Notes: a model not told the origin generated them from the sequence alone. A stretch of 64,000 bases of DNA from Stratiolaelaps scimitus (GCA_019614645.1 JABWDB010000001.1:806001-870000); one strand, 5' to 3'. Shown: positions 9,111 to 23,106, counted from the first letter of the stretch. Made by a program: numbers and translations.

Positions 9111-9128
9111 GTTATATAGAGCTATATA
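9111..9128 (-). promoter_or_regulatory. TATA boxes of the IGFBP-like gene
   Basis: Two TATA-like motifs lie on the minus strand: TATATAG (9128-9122) and TATATAA (9117-9111). The first predicts a start near 9097, giving a 5' UTR of about 67 nt before the ATG at 9030. The motifs and spacing are seen. Actual use is inferred. Confidence 0.45.
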
Positions 9129-9130
9129 AT

Positions 9131-11180
9131 ATGTGGTGAGCTGCCTTAGAAAATCGAGAAGGTTACAAACTAAGTGCTAAAGACCTCGTTCTCCTCAAGT
9201 CGCTGACTCGCATATGCATTGAACATGGTTGGATAGAGACAAGGCAGTGATGGTATTGCGTGTTTACTTGCCTTATTTTGTGTTCCTAACTTGAGGTGAG
9301 ATGCTCAGACCACGATTGAGTGACGACTTTGACCGAACGGTCTGCTTCTTATACTGTGCCTCACACACCCTAACTAAAACCCATGCCCCCGATTCTTCCC
9401 AATTGACCAGATTTAGATCCAGGTAATCTGGGATTATTTGAATAAAGTAAGCAGTATCAGCTGATCAGCGCAGAGCTCGACACTAACATTTATCAGCTTT
9501 GGGAGCTTGCAAGCATATCTACACTTGCACAATACTTCGATGTGACAATAGCCAGATGTCCTGACGGCCACGGAGATAGCAACCACTGTTGCTCCCTTAT
9601 GGCCATGAACTCTAATGAGAGTTCACCATACGTTTAGAGATATGTCTGCAAGGCCGATAATACTCAGGCGTCGATTGGAGAGATATCAATAACTAGGATA
9701 AGGGTATATCGCAGGACAGCGATTTCCGAGATTAAATTTATATCTACATCACTCCTTAGATGGATCAGACGGGCAGGCAACCAGTCACCAAAGGTCACAC
9801 TTTGATTATCAGATGCATATTGAAAATGATGAAAATCAACATTATTAGCGTCTCCTAGCATTCATAGTAAGGACAAAGGAATATACAATAGACAGTTTAG
9901 CATCGACTCGCACGTTGTTCTAACCTGTCACTGAACCCTCTCACGTGTGTCAATGGCTTTCAATGGCAAGAGCAACAGTATCATGGAAAAGTTGGGCCTC
10001 AAACTCAACCACGTGACCAGATCGGTGCTGTGTCCAGCCTCCGTTGTGTTCCGCTACTCAGTAGCACTACCTGAGCTCGTGGCAGGGGTGCCATCTAACA
10101 CGCCACAGCACCTTCCTCATACTATTCAGATACAAGATCTAATAAGGTGGAGGAGCACAAGGAAGTTCATACCGTCACTAAGGTCTTTCAGAGAAAGTCG
10201 CAAGGATTTATATGTAGAGCTTTTTTATGCACCGATGACCACATTTGATCTTCTCATATTCCTGGAGTTCAAATGTTCGACTTCAGTACCCTCGGAGCCA
10301 ACTCGTCGACCGTGACGCGATAGGCGACACGAGTACGTGTCACTTGCGTCGCATCCCCTAACTCGAAGGGCCCAGAACCAAACTAACATGGAAAATTAAT
10401 ATAGGCTTCCTGTGGAGAGTAGCGTGAACCGATTCGGCACTGTCTTAGATAGCGGGATTTAAGGGGAGCATATCTTCCTTTGAATATCACCTTGCATGCT
10501 CGTTGCGGAAGGTTGTGTTGGGTCATGGTGCGGGACATAGACGCAGCAAAACACGATATAAATTTACATAAGAATAATAATAACTATAATAATAATAATA
10601 AACAGTAATATAATAATATAACAGTAATATATGCACTGAGCAAAAACAGTGTGTGTGTGTGCCGTTTATGCCTTCTGTAGGCGGGATCTTCGTTTGAGCC
10701 AAGGAAGACGTTAGACGTCACACAGTAGCGCTCAGAGTAGAGCACTTTGTCGTGGTGAGTTTGTGTGCGGCTTGCAACCGGAGGAGAGACGGACACATAT
10801 GGACGGATTCGATCCCCACCGTTGCACATTTACACTGAAAGATTCCGTGTTATAAAACAATGACGAAAAGCAGTATTGTGTACTCTTAAATGTTAGTTTT
10901 GAGTCCATCCGCAAAATTTATTTATAGCAAAAGCTTAGAAGGACCACAGGATGTCTAAATATCAGTCACCTTGACAAGTATACATTGCTTATTCATCTCA
11001 TTTTCGCACGGCTTTCTAGCCAGCGGTTAATCCTAAAACTTTAACATCTTCAGGCCCTGATAAAGGTCACAACATCATCCCACAGAGTGCTATTGCGGAA
11101 AAACACTCAAAGTTAAATCTATGCGATATATATAACATACTGCGGTCTTTTAGCGCTCGAGCAGAGAAGACCACAGACCA
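9131..11180. other. Intergenic region between the IGFBP-like gene and Nup93
   Basis: No gene is recognised. One plus-strand frame starts at ATG 9953 and stays open to 10315 (120 codons, beginning MAFNGKSNS). It shows no known domain and no clear splice context, so I leave it unassigned. The region also has an AAT/ATA-rich low-complexity stretch (10566-10635) and a SINE (about 10690-10840). Confidence 0.45.
10690..10840 (+). repeat. tRNA-derived SINE (family shared with 45636-45752)
   Basis: A B-box-like GGATTCGATCCCC (10805-10817) is followed by an acceptor-like CCGTTGCACATT. The same block (CTTGCAA.CGGAGGAG ... GGGTTCGATCCCC.CCGTTGCACATT) appears in reverse at 45636-45752, so both are copies of one dispersed tRNA-related repeat. 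The copies are diverged and therefore old. Confidence 0.6.
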
Positions 11181-11183
11181 GTC

Positions 11184-11383
11184 AGTGTGCCCTCTCCCAC
11201 AGCGAACTGGCCCGTTCGCGACGGCATGCGAACATGTTTTGATTTAGCGCAGCTAATTCATTCATCCAGTCGACCTAACTGTTGGTTTCGAACGGCCGCG
11301 TGTTTTACCGCCAAAATTAACTTGATTAGAAGTGTTTATAGCTCGCCAGTCTTCAGCGTGTCATTTGTGTTTCGTAATTATCG
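11184..11383 (+). other. Probable 5'-UTR exon and start site of Nup93
   Basis: The arthropod initiator-like TCAGTG (11182-11187) opens a GC-richer block that ends at a strong donor, TATCG|GTAAGTA (GT at 11384). A matching acceptor, CTCGTTCTTAG, lies at 13110-13120, just 12 nt before the Nup93 ATG. Joining them gives a noncoding leader exon. No TATA box is at the right distance. The splice signals are seen but the link between them is inferred. Confidence 0.45.
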
Positions 11384-13120
11384 GTAAGTAGATCGCTCTT
11401 CGATCTACGAATTCATTCGCTACAGTTGATTGTCATGTGGCCCTTGAATGGGTTACAGGACGCGTTTGCTTCTAGGGTGCACTGTCTGTTTATTTATACC
11501 GGCATCGTCGATCATTTCCTGCAGTGTGTATTCGATAACTCGTTGTGCCATTTTGTATTTTGTCTTAATAAACAACGACATACGTTTTATTTAGCAAAAT
11601 AAAAGAGGGAGAAACTCTTCGGGGTATACGGTCACATATATTGGTGACGTTTTGCTGGAAGCGACGAAACGAAACTGCATGTCACCCAAGTCACTCAATT
11701 CAATCTTGATGTGAATTGAGTCAGTTCAATTTATTGGGGTTTGCATACGAGAAATGATTGAGTTGTATGAAGTATTAGGTTAATACCAAAATGTGTTTTA
11801 CCAATGTGTGGTCGACACGACAGCTATGAAAACGAGAGCGGTTAGGAAAGCAGTTATTGTGTTCACGTTTACTGGGAGGTTTTTTGAAACGGCATTTATG
11901 CATAGTGTAAGCTGCAGTATCATTTATGCAGGTTCACTCCGAGGGAAGGGTTTAGACCTGTTTTTGCATATTTAGTAATCAATAATCTCGACGACAGAAC
12001 CGGTTCCAAGTTTGTCGTAAATGTTGCTTGCACCTTATAGGTAGTGGTTTTCAAGGAAGGGAAATGTCATACGCCCCTTCAAGCGTGTTGTTTCAAACAT
12101 TCGCTTTAATAGATTAATTTTGATATCTTTGCTTTGGGCGTCGACGGTCGCCAAGCTTCCAGTAGTAGCTCGAAGGCGTCACACAGGCATTGTACAATTG
12201 CTCCTACGGGGTCCCCCACCCTGACTGGCCTTTGGGTAAATATCAGACCGTAGACGGGGTAGGCGAGAGTAATCTAGACAGAAACTTTCAGTTATCACGC
12301 AAGGTTTGAATATTTGAAGTTATCGTCTCGAGTCTGCTGGTGCAACCATTGACCTGCATGGCAACAATAGTTGGCGTTCATCTAAAGCTCGCCCCCAACC
12401 CTTGTTCTATGAGACATTGCTCAGTCCTTACTTTATAATGGCATCACCAAAGGAAATGTCGGGAGAAAATCCACATCGACCTGAGATCAAAACGGCTTTA
12501 AGCGGCAATGCTTCCCTTCAAAAAATAAATGCTTGGTAGCGGGGCACGCTGTGTATCTCGAGATACCATCATATATATATATTTGTAAAGGTTTCTGATA
12601 CTGGTACAGGCAGGTTGAACCTGTTAAATTTATAGTTTCGGCAGAATTGTTGCAGCGAGGTGGTAACAGTAACGGGACCATGAGAGTGAAATTAAAGTTA
12701 AGTTTAAGCCAACGGCGATGTATGCCTGTTTACTATCCAAAGTACAATTCAGGTTCACGGGCTACCATTGTTGCCCAAATCATACGTACAATAAATATTC
12801 TTCATACAAGTGCCTGTTTGTGTATGTGTCTATATGAGTCGAAGTATGCTCACGTCCAAACGAGTTATGCACGTTTCTTGTTATTGAAATAGAAGAAGAA
12901 ATTGGCGTAGAATTTTCGTCAATTTCTTTGAAAAAGGAAATTGACGAATTTGAAAAACGTCGTTCCTCGTCCATTGCACCAGAGCATCACAACACTGATA
13001 TTTTTATCGATATTTCTTATGTAGACAGCAGCGTTCGTGGTTGCAACCTTATTCTTCAAGTTTGTTAATGAGGTAACGATTGACTCAGGGCGTACACGGC
13101 TTTTTTGTTCTCGTTCTTAG

Positions 13121-16100
13121 GAGAACTGAGGGATGGACAGCTCCCACGTATCGGCTCTGGCGAATCTGCTCCAGGACTCAGAGAAGCTCGCCGCAGATAT
13201 CAATGGAGGCCAAGAGCTACCGCGCGTTGTGCGCAGCATCACCCAGATGGTCACAGACGGTAAGAACTAGTGTTTGCCTGTCTGCAAAGAATAGCCTAAG
13301 ACGGTGACGCAAATTGCCGTTTTCAAGGCTAGCCTTGTAGGCTAGGATTTCTTGCCCTTCGTCTGCTACCCTCCCGTACTACTAATTTAATTCGAATATT
13401 GTTAAACTACAAAAACTTGAAAAGGGCGCCAAATCTTTTGAAGAAAGGCATTCGACACAACCAATGTTTTATTTTCATATAGTTCACTATGGACGTGTTC
13501 GTATTACGTTACTTCGATGAGAATACCGCAAGATCAGGTTATCAGTCACGTTTTTCTCATTCTCCTGACCAATAGGTGATCAATTGTGGAACCGAGTGTC
13601 TGAGGGTGCCGCTAGCCGAGAGCAAGCCGATGTACAAGCTGCTATACTTTTGGGTTCACAAGGCTTCAATCTGCCCAACCTATCGCACCAGATTGACCAG
13701 CTTACCGCTGCCCGGACGTTTGGTCCGATTCACAGTATTCAGGTGAGAAATCATATGGGGCCACTTTAGTGAATTCAGACTCAGGTTGGAGGACCCGCTC
13801 GTGGACGGTGGGGTTTAAGTAATCGATTTTACTTCAATTAAAAACTCTATTCATTCGTAAACTCATGACGCGGGTTCAACGCACAGACCCTTTTTTACTG
13901 GGATACAGCTAGCAAAGTAATCGATATCAAAAGGTCGAATTGGCCCCAATATTCTCTCACAATACTCTCCCATGCACATGAAGCAGGGCTTGGTAGATTA
14001 TTTACGTAGATTATTGACGATTATTGATTGGTGTCTCGATTGCGTTAGGTATTTTTAGTTGTTACTTGAAGCAGTGCTGACCTGCACCCGTGTCGGCGCC
14101 TGTCAGTGACGAAATGCGGCTGAGTGCTGAAGAAATGACACTTTTTTCTGCCACTGTTGAAATGCGTTGCTTGTCAACATCATTCCGACGAATCATCATT
14201 ATGGAAGCACTGGGAATATGACTCTTGTAGTTGCGAAGTTACAGCTAGAAATAAGATTATGAGGGAACTATCGCGTGCTAGGCTTATAGCGATTTTTGAT
14301 AATAGTGCTGGTGCCTTCTGCATGAGCAAATTAAATAATTTTCTACTCAAAGCCCGGGTTTCGAACAAGCGCCACAAACAAAATGATGCAACTATTTATA
14401 AGCAAAACGTGTTACTTATCGAGTGGTTGTATTTGAATGGACCAAGAGAATCGTTATGGGTCACTAAAAATAGTTGATTATCCACTGTATGCCACAGCGT
14501 AGTTAAGTGGCGACGCGTGTTTTACATCATTTATTAGATAATTAAATACTTTACGCAATGACACATGGCGGTAACTATAACAAAATACAAGTTTTCGTTA
14601 ACTTGTGGAATGGCAGATTTCAACAACGCGCAACGCGTTGTCGATATGTCACGTCGCGGGACTCGAACCTACGGCCTCCGACAGCGAAAACAGTGTAGAT
14701 ATTTTCATCGTACGGAAGACATACAGAGAAATGGGAATATAAGCACCGTAATCGCCAAAGACGATAACAACGATTTATTTTACGACGTATTTGATAAATA
14801 AAATATATGGTTCGCTATAAAATATTCAGCTTAATTTTCAGCCGACCGATATCGATGGCTTCTTAAGAAATGAGCGTCAGAATGCGCTCACCTCCACGAT
14901 CCTGGAGCACTCGAAGAACACGCACGACGACGTTGCAAGCTTTATCATTTCTGCGCAACAAGCAAGGTCTGTAGATATCATCAATGAAATGAACAGACAA
15001 TGCAATGATTATAGCAAATAATAGTTTATTCAAACATACAGTAATTAGGAATTATTTCTTGGGATTATGGGGGGGGGGATCAGCTGGGGCCGATGAAATG
15101 ATTATTCTTACACGGATGCCTTTGTCAGCTAATGTTAAGTAACGTTACGAGATTAAATCGACAGTGGTGACTGCTTTCGTGTTATAAATCTGATACAAAC
15201 GATTGTCATTAGTGCGTGCTCAGCGCTCTTTTGCCTTAGTGGCCATGGGTTCATTCAGTGTGCTGCTCGAGACCGACTGTTGTACAACTGGCGTTATACC
15301 CATGGCATTTGTATGGCATATACAGGCCGTGGCGGTACCCAATGAAGTCAGTGCTGTCTGTGTAATATATTTACACCAGCTTTTTCTTCATTTGGCACAC
15401 ATGATTAATTGTGGCTGTCTTTCTATTAACTCACGTGGGAAAATGGTGTCAACAGCAATGATAATAATAATATGTCAATGTGTGTGTATGGGCAAGTTGG
15501 GCAGTTCTAACGAAATGCATAATATATAAATGCCGTGTTCTTAATTACGTGTTCTCTTTGTTTTCTAACTCATAATTAGTTCGAGCTTTAGAAGGGAAGT
15601 ATTCCTTGGTACCTGCCGAGCACATTTCCACTAATATAATTACCTAGATATGGGTAGCCCATGCTCGGAGATTTGTTCATTTTGGCCTCCCTAAGCGATC
15701 GGCTGATCTTTAATGAATTTGTGTTTGCCCTGAAACGGTAGTGCGTTTCTCGTATCTAACTATGCATCACTGTGTTGATTCTCTTCCAATCTTCTCTCGT
15801 ACAATCGACCTCCGTAGGTGGGAAGAGCAAAAGCGAAAAGTTCTCTCATCGATCGAGTTCAGCGCTGACACCACCAGCGATATGCGATTTCAGTCGTTTA
15901 ACGATTCGCTGAACATGAACAGTTTGTCATTCTCTCGTGGCCGGGACATGCTCGTGAACTCGTCTGGTGCGCCCATCCGAGCCCGTCTCACACCGGAAGA
16001 ACTGAAATATGCTCGGGCACTGTCGGAGCACAATGCCGCGTTCCTGTCCGGTGCGCTGCTTGGCGAATCGCAGACGCTCATTGACAAAATGGCGCAGGTG

Positions 16101-19100
16101 GCCGAACAGCTTGAGCTGAAGGATGTGGCGCTGCTTTGGCAGGTTCTTCAGGCAATGCAGTGCCGTAACGCTGATCGGGGAAATGACCGCCTACCTCTGC
16201 TGCATGAGGCGAAACGATTCCTTGAGAAAAAACACCTAAAAGACCTTCGTGCCACTGTTTATGGCAACCTAAATAAGGCCGCCCTCGGAGGTGTACCAGG
16301 GACTGCGCAGTTGATACGAGCGTATCTGAACGTGAGGCCGGTACCTCGAAGTAAGTGTATTCAGTTTACTGGAACAGTATTTTATAGTACGTTATATATA
16401 ATAACGCCTATGATTACATTCAGATATTTTCTAATCAATATCACTGTTCAAAATAAATAATCGAACAAAAGTTTTCATTTGACAGTATATATGTTAGTAG
16501 CACGTCAGAGATCGATTTGAATTTTTTTTTCGTAGACGAATTTTCCTGCGTTATCGATGTTTTGCCCCTGCCAGCGTTCGGATTTTGGCTCTCACAAAAC
16601 TCATTGATATCTACATGCTACATGTTGTATTTCGAATGATATGATACACAGTGGACTTATCGCCGCCCCGGGGCAGCGTTTTACTATCGAAATGTACCCT
16701 ATACTGCTCTTATACTTCTGTATGCTCACGGTTTCGCGGGAGTGTATGCACACGCACGCGAGAGGGGGAGGTCTAAGGGAAGACGTCACTAATTAGTTCT
16801 GCTGCGACCGCTACCGCCTTCTAATTATGCGGTTGATTTTTTTTACTCTCAGCGTTCTCGGATGAGCCCGTCATCAACGATCATCCTGTTTGGGTGGTCC
16901 TGTATCATGCGCTCCGCAGTGGCGATTTCGCCTGCGCCCGCGAGGTCGCTCAGCAAGCCGGTATGGCAGACCTTGCAGGCAAGTTCCAGGAGTGTCAACG
17001 TAACCCTCATCAGCGTTTGGGCGACGCCAGTGCTGCCGAACTGCGAATTAAATACATGCGAGACTTTGGAATTGGCCTGTGCACGGGCAACCCTCACCAG
17101 CGAGTCGTATTGGCCGTATTGGCAGGTTGTGATGTGGCCAGTGACCACGGCGCCGTCGGCATGGCCAGCATCGAGGACTACCTCTGGATCATGATGTGTA
17201 AGGCGCTCGTGGCTCCAGTATCGCATAGTCAGGACGTGCTGCCGCTGGCGAAGCTGCAATCACATATCACCGACGCGTACGGCGAGACTCACTTCGATGC
17301 GGCCCAACGGCCATTACAATTCGCCTACGTGCTGCTACTCACAGCACAATTTGAAGTCGCCATCGAATTTCTCTATCGAACAGAGATCCACAAGTGTCAC
17401 TCAGTTCATATGGCAATCGCACTGAGTCAGCTAGGCTTGCTACACAACACGGCGCAGACACATGATCCCGTCATCGTCAAGGAGGCCGGCTGTTCCCAGC
17501 TGAATTTGCCCCGCCTGATTACCTCGTACACGCGTCGCTTCGAGATGGCCGAGCCCGAGCTCGCCCTCGAGTACTACTACGCACTAAAGGATAAGCATGA
17601 AGCACTCTGGCTGCAGTGTATCATTGAGCTGACGCTAGAGACGAAAGCTTTCGCGAAGATACTCGGCCAGAGAAATGTCGACGGCGCACCGGTGCAAGGC
17701 GCACTGGACAAGTTCGTCTGCACCGGAACCAATGGGACCCAGGAACGAAATCGCGTTGCAACAGCTGTCGCTGAGGCGGCCGAATCGCGCGGCTTGAACG
17801 AGGAGGCGGTGGCACTCTATGAATTGGCTAATGAAAGGCAGAAGTGCGTCGACCTTCTCACCAAAGTACTATCACTACAGGTAAATAGTACTGACGCGAG
17901 CAATCGTTGAAGTAGAAAAATGTCTCGAGATGCGGCCGACGACTATTGACAAGCTTAAGATTTGTCTAATAATATGTTATTATCAAATATCGCTACATGT
18001 ACAGCCAATGGGTGTTGGCTCACCCGTGAATTATTTGTCGGGCGCTTCCCATTTGTACCATTATGTTTGTTGTATGTTTACTTTATTTCATGTGATTTAA
18101 TCCTACCTCGAAATTACTGCGCAGCGAAATTGTTGTCTATTACTGATTTTGCAACAGTTCCAATAAGAGCAACGAGATCGCTTTCTTGTCGCAGCTTCGG
18201 CAATCATAAGTCACGCGATCGTCCCATTAATTAGTTAACACCTATTCACGTTGAGATTCACGTTAACGCGGAGATGTTCGTAACTATTCGGTGATGCGCA
18301 ACTTTTAGGTTACTCAGGCCGGGCCAGAAGGCAGCAAGCGTGCTAAACTTCAGAAAATTGCCCAGCAGGTTCTTAATCGGTGAGTGCACATAAACGAGAG
18401 TAGTTGTATGACATGAAAAATATTCACCTTTATATTATGATTTTCTTTTTTATCATTAGACATTTCACTCTTGTCGCAATGATCCATCTTCCTTCTTAAT
18501 TTGCGATCATATCAATAACAATTGAACTTGTGGAGCCCTTACTTACTCTCGTGCTGCAACAGCTCAACAATGTTAACCGTATGTTTCCCCTGTTGAATTT
18601 GTCTGTTCGGCAGTCACACATCGCCTAGTCTCAATCTACTCATGGATCTGATGGCGTTTTTCGATCTCTATCACGCATCGAAGAATGAAGAGGCTCTTGA
18701 GTTAGCGGGAAGGCTGCGACTCGTGCCGCTCCAGTTGTCCGACGTCGATATAATGGTGACCACGTTTTGTGGTCTCAGCGAACAAATTCGAAGGGTAAGC
18801 GAATCGTGTATGGAATATGCACAGGGAACGCATGTTGTATGTAATGCATTTACCTTGTCTTGTGGGATGGGCAAGTCAAATAGCCCTCGACGTGTTTCAT
18901 GTCAGAAGTTCCGCTCAGGTATCAACTATGCAGGCGGATTTCGTAACGGGTGCTCTATTGCTTTGCAGCTCGTACGGGTGAGTATTGCTTTGCAGCTCCT
19001 ATTTCCTATACTGAAATTGATCTGTCGGTGACATTCGTTGAGACACAGGTTGTTCCTGATATTCTGGTGGCGTTGATGACCATTCTCGGCGAACAGTACA

Positions 19101-19982
19101 AGGCTATCCGGCGACCCTCACACCGGAGCTCTCTCAACCTCATCCCTCTACTTGGAGGTATACTCTTTGACACTCATTTTGGCTACTGTACTAACATATG
19201 GAATTGCTTGCGAGACCATGTAAGGTATCTAAAACTATGTGATCTGTATCGACCACAAGCGTCATGAATGTTATTCTGCGTTTTTCTAGGTGGAAATCAG
19301 GCAAAACTCGAGCTCATCAAAAAGCAGGCGAATGCCATCATCAAATATGCTGGAATGGTAACTATAGTATTCGTGTGCAGAGCTACGGATTATTTCAGCA
19401 ACAGAAGATGAAAAATAGTTTTTTTAGCCACTTTTAGATATAAAGAATTACGTGTTTGTTCATCTTTACGTTATTATCCATGGAGCGAGAATCGGTGCGT
19501 GGTGTCGGAAAAAATCTATAATTTAAGAATAATTTATATTAATAACTTGATAGGTTGCCCCCCTACTTGAATGATATATGCATGCTTGAACGATGGTGGT
19601 ATTTCCACAAGTGGAGAACGTTTAGGCCGGATCTGTTTATTGTTCATTTTCTTTGCATACGCCTCATATCATTCATTGACGAATATCCGTGCACAGATGT
19701 TTGGTGGACAAACGATCATCATTTTTGTTGATTCCTCTAATGTTCTTAATCAGTTCATCCCTGCGGTGTTAATCTCTTGGGTAAAGATCACAGTCATTGA
19801 ATTCTAAGAGCTTGTAAGTCCCCCAAGGCCGTAACGAGACATTGAGAGGGCGTCTGTTCAAGACACTGCAGGCGTCCATATATTCAACTAATTGTTGCTC
19901 ACAATGACATTTACAGGTTCCTTATCGACTGCCTTCGAATGTGAACGCCCGCCTCGTACAGATGGAGGCAAATATGGCTTGA
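13121..19982 (+). CDS. Nup93: Nuclear pore complex protein Nup93 (10 coding exons, 824 aa)
   Basis: Coding exons: 13133-13259, 13576-13742, 14842-14966, 15818-16350, 16853-17880, 18309-18379, 18614-18794, 19049-19157, 19290-19357, 19917-19982. All have GT-AG borders and phases close without a gap (2475 nt, stop TGA). The ATG at 13133 follows a splice acceptor at 13120 (exon start 13121). The product aligns along its whole length with animal Nup93 (human 819 aa): an N-terminal coiled-coil start (LANLLQDSEKLAADI), LLLGSQGFNLP..., LGGVPGTAQLIRAYLN, EDYLWIMM, YGETHFD, LLTAQFEVAIEFLYR, FFDLYHASKNEEALEL, ILGEQYKAIR and the end NARLVQMEANMA. It is the linker scaffold nucleoporin (Nic96 family, alpha-solenoid from about residue 100) that ties the inner ring of the nuclear pore to Nup62, Nup205/188 and Nup155. 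The largest exon (16853-17880) encodes most of the solenoid. Confidence 0.96.
14645..14710 (-). repeat. tRNA-derived SINE fragment in Nup93 intron
   Basis: On the minus strand GTCGGAGGCCGTAGGTTCGAG and the following TCCCGCGACGTGACATAT closely match the head of the SINE at 51172-51320 (GTCAGAGGCCGCCGGTTCGAG). The B-box is GGTTCGAGTCC (14669-14659). It is a diverged copy lying in the intron between coding exons 2 and 3. Confidence 0.5.
15025..15079 (-). repeat. Dispersed repeat end, copy A
   Basis: The block from TTTATTCAAACATACAGTA to the poly-G run recurs at 47706-47758 with few changes. Read on the minus strand it ends ...TTTGAATAAA, as the 3' end of a retroposed element or processed transcript would. 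It lies in the Nup93 intron between coding exons 3 and 4. Confidence 0.6.
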
Positions 19983-20002
19983 ACAGCACACGCACCTAAA
20001 TG

Positions 20003-20008
20003 AATAAA
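20003..20008 (+). terminator. Poly(A) signal AATAAA of Nup93
   Basis: AATAAA occurs 21 nt after the Nup93 stop codon. This gives a very short 3' UTR, and no better signal is nearer. Confidence 0.6.
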
Positions 20009-23000
20009 ATCTGTAGCATGAACACACTATTACGCTCAAACGTTATGGACACTAATCGCCAGTCTCGCAGCAGCGTTTTTTTTTTCGCCACTATGGAAAA
20101 ACGATTTAGTGCCGAAATTATTTCGATTCCTAGCTTGCTTAATTATGAGAATCAGTATCAGACAGTGTTGGTGCCGAATGTTCTTATTCCTAAGCGAAAC
20201 GAACGGTGAATACAGTGAGGTGAGCATTTTCTGAAAAATGTCGAAGGGTGGCTTCGCAGAACGATTTGAATCACGCGAGTGCAAGCCGGCCAAAGAAGCC
20301 TGAGTTGAACGCGAAGCGCGAGCTCATCGGCACCGAGCACGAACACCAGGAGGGAGGCGACTATTTATCGGCAGACATTTTTGTCAACTGTATATACGAA
20401 CCTTGTAACACACATTCAATGAAATATATAATGCATGCGTTGAGGCAGTACAGCTCTAATAGCTGTTACAGGTGAGACAATGAGAAGAATTATTATGCCA
20501 TACTATTCGTGTAATAAGAGACACTTACGATTTCGAAACAATTATGAGATAGTCGTGTAGCCATTTAAATAAATACCAATATTTACAATGATAGACGATT
20601 TTTTTCGTTCCTCGCACGTTTTGAGAATAAATTTGTTATAGGTCGAATATGTGTTCACGTTCGGATGACATAACATGTTCATGGCTCGGTTGCCCGAGAA
20701 GACGGTGAACGCTTTGAGTGATAAGAAATTTTATTGAACTAATATTGTATATGTGTGTTTTTTTTTGTTTATGAAGATGTGAGCACTAAAACCTGGTCGT
20801 GGAATAAATCTCAGGTGTCGATATATGTTTCATGCTGTATTTTCAAGAAGGATCTGATCGTTGTTTTCGTCCAATATCATTTCGATTTGAGAAAGAACGC
20901 GAACGTTTCAACTATGCCAATTTGCCTCAGTGAGTCATTGAAGTTACGAACAGTAACAGTTAATTATGGTCGTCAGCTCAATCGCGTTTAGATTGGAGAA
21001 TAGTGATCTTGATTTCGCCCTGTTCATTTTTTGTGTTCGCACTCGGTCTGCGTTTACGAGCCTTACAATTAGGTCTATCGGACATTGGTTTTAAGTGCCA
21101 TATAAGCATGCAGTTGGTAGAAAACTAATAACCTTCTCTCTCAAAAATATTTACTTGTTCCTTTGGCCTGACTCAGATCCGGACACGGTCAGACCGTGAT
21201 AACTAAACAGCCGTGCTACACTTGATGCCAAGATCGATGAAAAGTTGCAGTGCACATTTAGGGGATATAATTAGACCTGAGCCATATTCCCTTGATCAAT
21301 TTAGTTCGTGCCGCTTTTTAGAAAAACACGGGATTTCCTCGAAGCTGTTTCCTCGAAATGTGCTCGTATATATACACTGGCAAATTGAGCTTGTCGTCCA
21401 AATTATTTACTCTTTATTAAAAAAGAAAAAAATCTTTTTTTCATTGGCGGCTACCCCGCAGCTGTTCTCCTATCAGACATCTCTCCGTACTTATTCGTAT
21501 GGTTGCATTACTACGAAGAAATGTTGACAGGGAAATCCACACCTCGCTGAGGCCGCTGCATGATTTTGGCTGATTCGTTATTACTACTCCGGTTGTTACT
21601 ATGATGGATTATTGTGTCCCCATAAATGACATGGTTATCAGAGTGGGAGGAAAATATTATGGTGGACAACTAGATTATTTAGTTTTTCCGTATTTGGTTA
21701 TTATCGCTAGATTATTATTGTTTTGAAACGCTATCTTTGAGGGCAGTTTAACTTCGAATATATATAGGTGCCTAAATTCTCCGACCGGTCTGTGCTACCA
21801 GATGTAGTTATTTGATAATCAGGATTTTATTTGCCGCATCCAAATATGGGTAAGATTCATTGATGAATCATTCTCTCCCTTAGGAACATAGGAGTTTCTC
21901 GAATTCAACACACATCGGCATTTATTCGCCACAAAAAAAATTGGATTTTTTTCCAAGTAAAATTTCGTGGCATATTTTGCTCATTGTTTTTGTAGATCTA
22001 TATTTCGAATACACATTTAGCGTATATTTCAAAGCAGAAGAACGACAAAAAACCGTCGCGGGAGATTTACGTCCTCCGCAGGACTGTATCGTCACTTTTG
22101 TCGCGGTTTAAATGCATATTACCATCTTAGGTACGTGTTCACCTAAGCTTGCGTCACTTTTTGATCACCCTGTATGCCCAACAGTATATTTGTACATTTC
22201 GCCATTCCTTGTTATCTTTGTTCCATCTCCCTCCAATAAATATATTAAGAAAATAAAGTACACATTTAATTTTTGATCTGCTTTCCTGTTCGTCTTCACA
22301 ATCTCGATTTGTCGTCCCGGATCACCGTTCGCGTTGAGCTCATTCTGAGTCTGCATTCAAATCAAGCGTCACGCCACGTGCAGCATCACAATGGATCTCA
22401 TTTTCTCGCGCATTGCGGATACCGCGCCTTACGTGCGCGTGGGAACTCGCTGGTATTCAGGCAGCCACCTGCGTTAGCCATCTAGTTAGGCCGGCCGGCC
22501 GGCATCATCTCTTTTTGCTGTTCGCACCACTGTGTTGCTCCCGAATTCTCATTAAGGCGAGCTTCATTAGCGTCCTTTGTTGTCTGGATGGACGGCCCTA
22601 TTATAATACACCTCTTGTCTATCCATAGGTATATAGGGTGGCAGCGCAGGCTTCTCTCGTGTGTGTGTGTGTGTGTTGCCGGAGGTCAAGTAAGGCCAAC
22701 AAGTGCAAAAGGAGAACGTCGGCGAAACCCGACGATGCCTCGTGGCCTCGTGCGGAGCCGACAGGACAGGGTTTACTTGTGAGCCTTTCACGGGGGGGAG
22801 GCCTGAGCGGATAGACTCACCTCGGGGTGAATAATGCCGGTCTAGAGGATTACGAGTGACTCTGCCTACCGGATGCATAGAAGACACAAACACGCGCAGG
22901 TAGAAGGACGAGGCTGGCAGGAATACAGTACAGCGCAAAAGGTTTCAGTGACAGACTGACAAGCGGGAAGACGAAGCAGGCTAAGGCCAGTTGATCGGGA

Positions 23001-23079
23001 AAGGAGATGCCGAACGGATCAAGGACTTAGCTGACAAGCAAATGTTACTTTTTGTCTTGCGGATGAACAACAAGAGCAC

Positions 23080-23106
23080 GAGAGAGAGAGAGAGAGAGAG
23101 AGGGAG
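23080..23106. repeat. GA microsatellite
   Basis: An uninterrupted AG/GA dinucleotide run of about 27 bp followed by GGGAGAGA. Similar GA runs lie at 48510-48529 and 54041-54062. Confidence 0.9.

Noticed and set aside
9953..10315. 120-codon plus-strand frame as a gene
   Set aside because: It starts with ATG but shows no signal peptide, domain, splice context or poly(A) signal, and open frames of this length occur by chance at this composition.
14157..14477. 106-codon frame in Nup93 intron as an exon
   Set aside because: It has no flanking splice signals in phase, and Nup93 is continuous without it.
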